The notes beneath the pieces were generated by a model. It worked only from the letters and a program-made list of their open reading frames with translations. It did no database searches and had not been told where the DNA came from. A DNA stretch of 64,000 nucleotides from Dactylis glomerata (taxonomy: Eukaryota > Streptophyta > Magnoliopsida > Poales > Poaceae): positions 372,001-436,000 of the forward strand of contig QXEO01001036.1 of the NCBI GenBank assembly GCA_007115705.1, given 5' to 3'. The first letter of the stretch is position 1. Each line of letters begins with the position of its first letter. Below are positions 56,070 through 64,000 of this stretch, piece by piece. A program made the position numbers and the translations under genes.

Positions 56070-56585
56070 CAACGCCACCTACTAATATAAAAAATATGTT
56101 TGGAAATTGGCTTAATGGGATTGGTAAATTTGCCAAAGCACGAATAAGAATTAGAGTTTGTGCTTTGGTTTGGGCAATGTGGAACTGTCGAAATGATATT
56201 ATATTTAACAATGCAAAGTGCTCTCCCTTTCTGCAGGTTATCAACAGAACTTCGCATTGGATCAATACTTGGGCGCTCCTTCTTTCAGAGGACCAGCGGG
56301 GATATATGAATTCTGGATGCACACGACTGATGGCGGTCGTTCAGGCTATCTTCAGCCAGGGTGGTTGGCGACATTCTAATAGGATTGAGAATGTTTAGCA
56401 AAATTTTGTACTCCATCTTTAGATGGTTGATCTCAATGTCATCCCTAGCTGATGACTAGTTTTTAGCTCGTGTGATACTTGTAATACTTCTGAACTACAA
56501 CCTTTGCTCAGTTTTTCAATAAAACGGCCGTGTGCATCAATTGATGCAGAGACCGGGGACACCCCATTTCTAAAAAAAAAAATAC
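56070..56585 (+). mobile_element. Strongly 5'-truncated LINE (3' end only)
   Basis: A frame from about 56070 reads NIKNMFGNWLNGIGKFAK, CALVWAMWNCRNDIIFNN and ends FSQGGWRHSNRIENV, the C-terminal tail of a plant LINE ORF2. It is followed by a 3' UTR with GCATCAATTGATGCAGAGACCGGGG and an A run at 56571-56582. It is the same family as 23165-28740. No target duplication was identified. Confidence 0.8.
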
Positions 56586-57375
56586 TATGAATGGCATTCT
56601 CGTCGGGCTTTCGGCAATTATTATTCTCGACTAGTCACTTAATCCTCCCGGTAAGACGATGGCAATGCAAAACAAGTATTGAGCACGTGACGTAGCCTCG
56701 GTGACGTCGTACGTGCACAACAGAATGTTGCCGAAAAGCACCATGGCTTTCGCCTCCGGGCTCCGGCCTTTCGGTTCGTTCCCGGCCTTTCAAATGTTCT
56801 GCTCGGGACGGTAGTATCGATCAAAAGCTTGACCCAGAAAGGAACGCTAAAAAGAGAGCAGCCCCACCCCCACCCACTCATCTATTTTAATTCATTATCC
56901 TTTTTAGATTTATCCATTTTTATCCTGTGTGAGCCAATAGAAAGATGCGATATGCGCACGGCATGCACCTCCCGGTCACCGCTCGGGCGGAGCGGTCAAG
57001 CGTCGTGGTACCCGGACGCCGTCGCGTTCTTCCAGTTTCGCGTCGCCCCTGCAGCCTCTCAGGACAAAAACAAACGGTAGGTTCCAAATTCGAATCCGGC
57101 CGGGTCTCCGGTGAGTGCACGCAATGATGCCTGGATGGTGGCAGGCAGTCGCGTAGAAACTCGCTTGGTGGATCAAGATTGTGGCAATGGTGGTAAAGTA
57201 GAACTTCAGCTCGACGACAGTGGACCGACGCAGTCGTCAATGCAATCGTAGACCGTGATCGGGTGGATGCATATATGGGCCCGAAGCGTTGTGCGTTGAG
57301 CTTTCGCGTGTGCTGGAACCTGGTTGCCTCCCAGTCCCAGCTCGGATTGGAATCGACCGGATAAGAGCAACTTTA
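56586..57375. repeat. Duplicated spacer between C and P, unit 2
   Basis: Matches 14766-15436, including the ACGT cluster and CTTTCGCGTGTGCTGGAACCTGG. Frames in it are not conserved between units. No gene is called. Confidence 0.6.
56684..56718. promoter_or_regulatory. ACGT-core cluster (bZIP-type sites), unit 2
   Basis: CACGTGACGT and GTGACGTCGTACGTGCAC are kept exactly as at 14820-14854, while three bases between and next to them differ. This retention of the cores suggests function. Confidence 0.4.
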
Positions 57376-58400
57376 GCAGACCTCTTATATGCAAAAAAGG
57401 CAAATTCTAGTTTAGGCCAATCCGCATCGGCTGTTTGTAAGAATATGGTGTTCTGCGAGCTGCGGCTGCAAGGACGGTTCCGTACCGCGCGTTTTCGACA
57501 TGCAAACAGATTTTGCTACATATCGATGCATCAATATAAATAAGTATTGCCAAACTAACATGAATATAAACTAATAATTGATAGTTTCAAATATTACATC
57601 ATACAACAATAATATAAATTATAAGAATAGTTCAAATCCAAGGAATTAACAAATAATGAATGGTTTAGAATACAAATAAATGTTCAAATCACACATGAAT
57701 AAATATGAAATGAAATTATAGAAGTGTGACACTATCGATCACCATGCTGCTGCCAATAGTGTTGAATGAGATATGCCTTGAGCTGCTTGTGGATGCCGAC
57801 GTTCTCAATGTTCCGGTATGTTTCAGGGAATGCTTGGATTTTAATCGGATTTCTTCTTGGCTTCACACGGGATCGAGATTGCGGCTGCTGCGCCGAGCGT
57901 TGGCGCGGCCGATTTGCGGTGGCTCTGACCATGGCCGGGGAACCTTCGATGCGGCGACCGCGGGCCTCCAAAGGAGGGGAACGGACATGGGGGAGGGGCG
58001 GGGCAGCATCGCCGTGGTCGGATTTGGAAGGGCAGGCGGCGGAGTGGTCAGGATCTATAGTGGCGCATGGCGGTGGGGGAATTGCAACGGCGACGCTGAA
58101 TTGGGAGGGCGCGGGTTGAAAGTTCCCTCCCGCCAACGCCTTGCACGCGATGGTGGTCGGGCTCGGTTTCGCCCGCGGACCCCTAGAAGTTCAGGTCGAG
58201 AAGCGGAATTTGGCGGAGCCTACAAAAACTTCTGCGGGTCGACGCGGATGGGGGGTCTATTCCGGTCCTTTTTTCTTCGTGAAACTGCAAACCAGCGGTT
58301 AATTTACGGGTCGCGCGTAGATAGACAGTTAATTTGTGAACCGTATGTTTTAGACGACATTTGATGAAATAGTTTTTTTACACGCGACCCACGGATCGAT
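57376..58400 (-). mobile_element. Remnant resembling a PIF/Harbinger element
   Basis: A minus-strand frame (57732-58136, 134 codons) has a Pro/Arg-rich front and a C-terminus NVGIHKQLKAYLIQHYWQQHG. That end resembles the last residues of plant Harbinger-type transposases. The catalytic part is missing, so this would be an internally deleted copy. A left end GAGCAACTTTAGCAGACCTC is Harbinger-like, but I found no matching right end. The plus-strand frame 57726-58364 is treated as a shadow. The matching site in unit 1 holds the hAT-like element instead. Confidence 0.4.
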
Positions 58401-59095
58401 TTCCATTAAAGATAACGGAAAACAAACGGCACCAGCCAGAGTACGATAGCTTTCTTCAGAGCCAAAAGGCTAAGAAAAGCTACAGAAAGGGGGGACGCCG
58501 CCTACTGCTAGCGTTCGAGAGAGAAGTTTTGGAACCATTAAAGCTATTACAAGTTTTTGAACCTGGCAGCTGGGGACAGAGCACCCGAAACCACTGAGAA
58601 CACTTCACCAGCCAAAACAAAAGCAGAACCACCCTTAAACTACACCAGAACCAACTAACGAGCATTGAGAGCGAGGATAGATCAAGCTTGTGGTCCATCA
58701 TCTTCCTAATTGTCATCCACCTCGTCACCATCACCAGCATGACGGTTGCCTTCAATCACCAATCTTGCTGGAATGTTAGAGCGAACCGAGCTCAGCGTCG
58801 TCTGCTATAAGACATCAGCGCCCTGACGGAGAGCATCACCATCAGCCTGCACATTTAAACCTGCCCAGTATTTCATAAAAACAACAGCAAAACAGATTAG
58901 ATCAACAGGAGATTGAATCAGTTTGCCTTCAAAACATGCCCTGTTTCGCATTTTCCAGATAGCGCAGCAAATAGCCGCTACCCCGCAATTTGAACATTAC
59001 GGCTAACCGGGAGAAACTGTGGAATCCACCAGAAATATTGAGCAAAAGACCCCGAACGCTTTGATAAAATAGTGTGACAAGAATCTCAAAAACTG
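58401..59095 (-). mobile_element. 5'-truncated LINE fragment, minus strand
   Basis: Minus-strand codons near 58890-59080 read GVAAICCAIWKMRNRACFEGKL and ICFAVVFMKYWAGL with stops nearby. They correspond to the ORF2 C-terminus of the LINE at 31188-47315 (GIAALCWAIWKSRN, FLQYWAGL). The part from 58401 to 58850 is tail and 3' UTR. The left edge is approximate. Confidence 0.65.
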
Positions 59096-59102
59096 AATGG
59101 TA

Positions 59103-59330
59103 TCAAGGCATCTCCAGCGGGTCAAGGCATCTCCAGCGGGTTAACGTAAAGCGTCGGCACGCGTCTGAACAGACTGGCGGACTGGTGCGCGACGCTCCAG
59201 CGATGCAACGCATCCAGACCGAGTCGTTCGGCGTGATGCATCTTTGCCGCAAATTTGGGCCAGGATTGCGTCGGGTGGCCACCCATGTGTCCAAGAATGT
59301 TATGTGACTATGTCTTAAGGGCAATGTGAC
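59103..59330. mobile_element. Harbinger-like end fragment with a 19-bp tandem repeat
   Basis: TCAAGGCATCTCCAGCGGG occurs twice in a row (59103-59121 and 59122-59140). GGCATCTCCAGC is the typical start of grass Harbinger elements, and the GC-rich text after it (GCGTCGGCACGCGTC) fits. No right inverted repeat was found, so the end is arbitrary. Confidence 0.4.
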
Positions 59331-59369
59331 TTATGTGGTCATACCTGGAGCAATCCATTGCTTGGATCT

Positions 59370-59866
59370 GCGGAAGGAAAGCATTTCACCACCGGCCGGG
59401 GCTTTGTCCCTTTCCTTGTCGTGGGAACGCTATCGGCAAATCCCTTTCCTTGTCGTGGGAACGCGAAAGCGAACGGCAAAGTTCCATGGCACACATGCAG
59501 TCACCACCACCAGTGAGTGAGCCACCACTTGACCCCCCGAGGGCCGAGGCCCCCGACCCCGACTCGGCTTTCCGCTTAAACAAAACCACCACGGTCTTCC
59601 ACCCCGCATTCTCTCAAGTACTAGCAATTCATCCACTCCACTCCCTCTCGGTCTCGGGTATCGGCTTCGCCCCATCCATCCACGACCAGTCGACCGTGCC
59701 TGTGGACTGAAACCCACATGAGTACCCCCATGCAGCTGGGCTATTTTTCCCCCCCACTTCCATGCTCACAACACACACACGCAGCACCCCCCAAATCGCA
59801 GAGAGCGCAGCCGCAGGGTGCCAGTAGCAACGAACTAGTAGGTAGTGCCTCTGCCTGTGACGATCA
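59370..59866 (+). promoter_or_regulatory. P2 promoter region, TATA box lost
   Basis: Single-copy counterpart of the doubled P1 promoter (GCATTTCACCACCGGCCGG, CTCGGCTTTCCGCTTAAAC). Where P1 has GGGCTATTTATAGCGCC, P2 has GGGCTATTTTTCCCCCCC (about 59739-59756). A small internal duplication CCCTTTCCTTGTCGTGGGAACGC lies at 59407-59465. The gene may be weakly expressed or use another start. Confidence 0.6.
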
Positions 59867-60088
59867 ATGTCGACTAGCGGCAGCGCTCCGGTCAGCCACG
59901 GCATGGTCACCAAGACGCCGTCGGGGAACCCGCCGCCGCGGAGGGGACAGGTCAAGGAGGCCATCGCCAAGCAGATCGCTGCCGCTGCGGCGTCGGTGCT
60001 TGTTTGCGACGCGGGCGGCGGCGGCAGCAAGAAATTAGCCGGGGGCAAAATACTGCCCGCCCCGCCCTGTTCAGCCAAGAAGAAGTGA
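59867..60088 (+). CDS. Small basic protein P2 (73 aa), RGQ-motif family, function unknown
   Basis: The layout is as in P1: Ser-rich N-terminus, core PPPRRGQVKEAIAK at residues 22-35, Ala-rich helix, Cys47, Gly linker shortened by two residues, and Lys tail. Differences from P1 are confined to the ends (A3T, G6S, R11H, changes after residue 52). A second Cys appears at 68. Residues 12-52 are identical. Net charge is about +9. The 3' flank is interrupted about 180 bases after the stop by a LINE (60279-62713) in antisense orientation, and the TATA box is gone. The frame is intact, but expression is doubtful. Confidence 0.65.
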   Translation: MSTSGSAPVSHGMVTKTPSGNPPPRRGQVKEAIAKQIAAAAASVLVCDAGGGGSKKLAGGKILPAPPCSAKKK

Positions 60089-60278
60089 GAGGCCGACGAC
60101 GAAGGGAAGTGCAGCTACATACGTTGAAATTCCAACTGTCCACTAGCTCCTCCTTTGTTTGGATTATAGCCCTTCTTTGAGAATGTACTAGAAAAAGTCA
60201 CTCTATATTGTCATCAGTCATCACGTATGTTTTTTTCTGTGTGTCTGTGTCGTATGTAGCAAGGGTTCTGTTTGTGTT

Positions 60279-62713
60279 TTTTTTTTTTTTTGATATGGGA
60301 AAAAGCACTAAACATGTTGCTCAGCGAGATCGCTGGCAACCAAACCAGTTACAAAGTCTGGAGCAACGTCCATCCAGCTAGATGAGGGATCGTTGTCCTG
60401 GTAGCCGAACTTGGCCAAACTATGGGCCACAGAATTACAATCTCGTCGACAGAAAACGAACTCAACACTGTCAAAGTGCAGAATACTAAGGCTGCGGGCT
60501 TCTCTCATCAGGACTCCTGTGTCAGCTAGATCATACGATCCATTCTTGATGGCTGCAACCAAAGTGGAGGAATCAGATTCAAACACCACCCGATAGACTC
60601 CAAGGTTTGCTGTGGCTTCGATCGCCGCAATGCAAGCTTCCGCCTCGCCATGCAGAGCGCTCCGCAGATGGGCAAGTTTCCCGGCCCCGGCAGCAATGAA
60701 CTGGCCAGAATCAGAGCGGACCACATAGCCAAAAGCCCCATCCTTAGTGTCTTCCATGAAAGCTGCGTCGAAATTCACCTTCACATGATTTGGAGGGGGC
60801 AATTCCCATCTGCTGATGGTTGCCGGCTGGGGTACAACTAGTTCCTTCTCCGAAGAGAACTCCCGGTGGTGTTTCGCGATCAGAAAGCACACATCGTCGG
60901 TTGCTTTATTGTTTTCTCCAGCATTCACCTTGTTCCTTGTCGTCCACCAGTCCCAAAGGACGACGGCAACTAATTCCCGCTTCTCACTTGGCAAAGCCCA
61001 GATTTTTGCAAGGATAGCAAAAGGATTCGGACAATCAAGCAGCTGCAGACGGACATCTTCGAGCTCCATGTTCCTCCACACTTGTTTCACAAATTTGCAT
61101 TTAAGAAAGATGTGCCCTCCATCCTCGTCCAGACGACTGCAGACTGGACAGCGTGTGTCCAGTTCCACCCCCTTCCTCGCAATGTTCATACGGGTCGGCA
61201 GACTATTGTGTGCAAATCTCCAGAGGAAAATTTTAACCTTTCCCGGAGCTTCCAAGCTCCAAAGCTTCTTCCAAAGCTGCCCAGTAGAATCTATAGGAGA
61301 CGAAGAGCTCGCATCGCGGTGCAACTTGGCATCGCGGATAGTCACTCCCAGATGGTAAGCTGATTTAACCGTGAAGAGGCCCTTGTTATCATAATGCCAT
61401 GCGATGCAGTCCTCCATACCCTGGCGCAATGGTATAGCTAGGATGGACGTTGTATCCTCCTCAGTAAAGATGTCCCGGATCAGTTCTTCATCCCAAGTAT
61501 CTGTGATTGGGTTTATCAGCTCACTGACCGTGGAAATAATGGACTGACCCCTCACAGCCGTAGGCCTTCTAGTTGTTCCCCTAGGAATCCATGGATCTGC
61601 CCACACCTTGATGTTCTCTCCATCTCCTACTCTCCACACAATGCCCTCCTTCAGGAGTTCCATGCCACGCAAGATACTCCTCCACGTGTATGACATACCC
61701 GGCTGCGCTCTTGCCTCCAAGATTGATGATTGGGGGAAATACTTAGCTTTAAGTACCGTAGCACAAAGAGAGTCCGGACACTGAACGAATCTCCAGCATT
61801 GGCGTGCCAACATTGCTAGATTAAAGATATGCAGATCCCGGAACCCCAAACCTCCCGCCTCCTTTGCTTTTGACATTCTCTCCCATCCTATCCAATGGCA
61901 TTTTTCTTTCCCATCCTGCTGATTCCACCAGTAGCGACAAATCATGCTACTAATCTCGTCACAAAGCTTTTTTGTTAAGTCAAAGCATGACATTGCATAG
62001 GTGGGGATGGCTTGGGCTATGGCTTTAATCAGAATCTCCTTTCCTGCTTTAGAAAGCAGTCTTTCCTTCCAGCCTTGTATCCGCCGCCATATCTTCTCTT
62101 TCAGATACTCGAACTCCTTGCTCTTGGAAGGGCCGAGATGGACCGGCAAGCCAAGGTACCTCTGATTTTGGGATTCTCTCGGAATACCCAAAGCGTTCAA
62201 CACTGACGCTTTTGTTCTGAATCTCACTCCTTTACTGAAAAACGCCGAGGATTTATCCTTATTGATCATCTGTCCGGATTGAGCTTCATACAAAGCTAAA
62301 ATTTCCTTAAGTTTCCGAGCACACTGAGCGTTTGCCTTCATTATGATCAAGGAATCGTCAGCGAAAAACAGGTGGTTTATCTCTGGAGCATTGTTACACA
62401 CTTTCACCCCTTTCATAGAGCCCTCCTCTTGCGCCTTCTGTAGCAGTACCGAAAAAGCTTCTGCACAAATAATAAACAGATAGGGAGACAAAGGGTCTCC
62501 CTGTCGAAGGCCTCGCCCTGGAGTAAAAGCTTCCGACAACTCGCCATTGATCTTCACTCTATATTTCACAGATCTAACACAATTCATGATCAGATTGATC
62601 CAGCCTGCAGCAAAACCCATCCGTCTCATCATCTGTTCCAAAAAGTCCCACTCGACACGGTCGTAAGCCTTACTCATATCCAGCTTCACCGCAACCAAAC
62701 CGTCTCGTCCCCC
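60279..62713 (-). mobile_element. 5'-truncated LINE with intact ORF2 C-terminal half
   Basis: Flanked by the perfect 13-base duplication TTCTGTTTGTGTT (60266-60278 and 62714-62726), it has a T run at 60277-60291 as its poly-A tail. The site without insertion is visible after P1 near 18301-18320. There is no stop or shift in 2.4 kb, which suggests a fairly recent insertion. It differs in sequence from the other LINEs of the window and carries an RNase H domain. Confidence 0.92.
60308..62713 (-). pseudogene. LINE ORF2 fragment: reverse transcriptase, zinc region, RNase H
   Basis: Open from the truncated 5' end, the frame begins inside RT with VAVKLDMSKAYDRVEWDF. It continues with RQGDPLSPYLFIICAEAFS, catalytic FADDSLI and KYLGL-like LGLPVHLG. 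A zinc-binding block follows, with LDTRCPVCSRLDEDGGHIFLKC. A C-terminal RNase H has NFDAAF, GEAEACIAA, ESDSSTLV and RDCNSVAHSLAKFG. The endonuclease and the start of RT are missing, so it cannot move by itself. The first possible Met (62731) and about six codons come from the P2 3' flank and the target duplication, not from the LINE. Confidence 0.88.
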
Positions 62714-62726
62714 TTCTGTTTGTGTT

Positions 62727-63481
62727 GTCATCTCATTGTTCTAGGTCGCTTGCCAGGGATGTACCATGTACGGTGGATGGTCGGCAAGTATTATCGCCTG
62801 ATCCTTTCCTTTGCTTTATGCATCTGTAGTTCCTTGGTTCCACTGATGTTAATTAATCAAGATCTTGCTGCATTCTACCTTAATTTGGTATACGCCTAGC
62901 GCTGTATAAAACTCCGTGAAGGGCAGAGCACGAGTTGATCGCCAAAGTCTTCGTGCATGGCCCGTAATAGTGTCTATCCAGGATGACCCAACAATTCGAG
63001 ACAAACAACGCAGAAATGAATGGAGAAACGACTATATAGTATATACTGATATATGTTGATTCTTCATGCATGGATCAACTCAACCTCGGGTCATCTAAGA
63101 TCCACAAAGAAAATTAAAGGGAGCACCACTTATAAAAAATATAGGTTCGCACCAAAGTTTATCTTTTAGGTTTGCACAAGGCAAGAAAAACTTTAGTGCT
63201 GTTATTCACAACTAGCAAAATAATCCCTGCAAAGATAACAACATAACTGGACAACACAGGAAACATCAATTGTCATGTATGTGTTCATAACTCATAACAC
63301 TACCGGGCATCATCAATTAATCATATTGCTCCCCCCAAAAACAGATGATGGTCATAGTCTCTTAAAACTACGGTCCACTTGCATCTATGCTCCACCCTTT
63401 TGTGTTTCTAAAGCAAGTAGGTCGATCTGGAGCGCAAAAATGGAGTACGGCTTCTCAATGACCATCCAGGGTGTTTCCTGT
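62727..63481. repeat. P2 3' flank and start of duplication unit 3, no gene
   Basis: 62745-63045 matches the P1 3' flank, and 63080-63481 matches the 3' flank of gene B in units 1 and 2. This copy is free of insertions and serves as the empty-site reference for the Mutator-like element (63245) and the GC-rich retroelement (63352). Confidence 0.75.
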
Positions 63482-63670
63482 TCAAGATGATGTCCCCTCG
63501 CCTGGTTCTCGAATTTGAATGGAAGTTCTCGACAGGCTTGCTTCGAGTTCATTTAACTCATCAAGGTCTAGGTCGTCATCGTCATCTATATCTTCGTCAT
63601 CAGGCTCCTCGTTGCCCTGCTTACCATTAGAGGTTGATGAGCTTGGACCCTCATCCTGACTTTTCTTGCC
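63482..63670 (-). CDS. Terminal exon of unknown acidic protein B, copy 3
   Basis: After the acceptor-like CTTCTGCAG the frame begins GKKSQDEGPSSSTSNGKQGN. It has the Asp/Glu block (EPDDEDIDDDDDLDLDELN), then EASLSRTSIQIREPGEGTSS and a stop, 62 residues in all. It is open and aligned without gaps to B2; differences are mostly in the Ser/Gly-rich front. A long reading frame continues upstream to 63754, but those codons (MEWNLVCTNSIQ) match intron-like AT-rich sequence in the other copies and are not included. The protein family is not recognised. Confidence 0.45.
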   Translation of the reverse strand, partial: GKKSQDEGPSSSTSNGKQGNEEPDDEDIDDDDDLDLDELNELEASLSRTSIQIREPGEGTSS

Positions 63671-64000
63671 CTGCAGAAGGAGGTGTAGAACATAAACATC
63701 AATGCAGAGAATAATGTATTGAATAGAATTTGTGCAAACCAGATTCCATTCCAAATGTCAGCCAATTTTCATTTTGCACTAATTTATGTTGCTTCATTCT
63801 CTACTTCTTTCAAGGGTGCACTTCTGCAGGTCACAAGGACCAAGAGCTCAGTGTATCGTGTACATGAGAGTATTAATACCTTCACTTTCCTATTGAAGTT
63901 TCACAAATTGGCTCAGTGTATCGTGTACATGAGAGTATTAATACCTTCACTTTCCTATTGAAGTTTCACAAATTGGAGGTTTCAAACATTCTGTAACAGA
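63671..64000. repeat. Unit 3 spacer with a 65-bp perfect tandem repeat
   Basis: 63755-63830 matches 10745-10820 and 22610-22680. After 63830 similarity to the other units ends. Positions 63846-63910 are repeated exactly at 63911-63975. No gene is seen; the repeat could be the start of another insertion. Confidence 0.6.

Noticed and set aside
57726..58364. 212-codon plus-strand frame
   Set aside because: It is antisense to a frame with a Harbinger-like C-terminus and has no recognisable domain; taken as a GC-driven shadow.
63671..63754. Upstream extension of the B3 frame
   Set aside because: It is AT-rich, not conserved as protein in B1 or B2, and separated from the exon by a consistent splice-acceptor sequence.

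Overview
The window is plant nuclear DNA and looks like an intergenic and low-copy stretch of a large grass genome, most likely Triticeae (wheat, barley or a relative). The evidence is a dense, nested load of Copia LTR elements with a BARE/Angela-type LTR start, several L1-type LINEs, a Mutator-like element, MITEs, a TRIM and a large non-autonomous LTR element. Between them are short GC-rich plant genes with TATA boxes. Nothing bacterial or organellar is seen.

Under the transposons lies a tandem segmental duplication. Each unit runs, left to right: a terminal exon of an unknown acidic protein on the minus strand (B), a 46-47 codon basic peptide gene on the plus strand (C), and a 73-75 codon basic peptide gene on the plus strand (P). 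Unit 0 survives only as P 3' flank (5291-5659). Unit 1 is about 10121-18620 with B1 broken, C1 at 11783-11923 and P1 at 17814-18041. Unit 2 is about 18620-63045, swollen from about 8 kb to 44 kb by insertions, with B2 at 21633-21821, C2 at 29151-29294 and P2 at 59867-60088. Unit 3 starts near 63045 with B3 at 63482-63670 and leaves the window. C and P share a core of the form PP-[LP]-[KR]-RGQ-[VL]-K-x-x-I-x-K, so the cluster looks like two diverged branches of one short-protein family. I cannot name the family.

The transposon layout is: 1-2161, end of an LTR element nested in a LINE (2162-5290); 5660-10120, old LINE with a MITE; 14528-16744, Stowaway-like, hAT-like and Mutator-type small elements; 18805-20066, Mutator-like element with a GC-rich interior; 20184-21500, GC-rich non-LTR retroelement; 21891-22584, a four-LTR TRIM tandem; 23165-28740, truncated LINE carrying a dead Copia with 134-bp LTRs; 31188-47315, near full-length LINE split by a young Copia (32911-41609) with an uninterrupted 1327-aa polyprotein; 47333-55495, second GC-rich retroelement split by a pol-less LTR element (48236-55190); 56070-59330, LINE and Harbinger-like fragments; 60279-62713, a 5'-truncated LINE in the P2 3' flank.

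Target-site duplications were found by eye for most insertions and give a consistent nesting order. All statements rest on reading the sequence only; no similarity search was run, so family names are given only at superfamily level.
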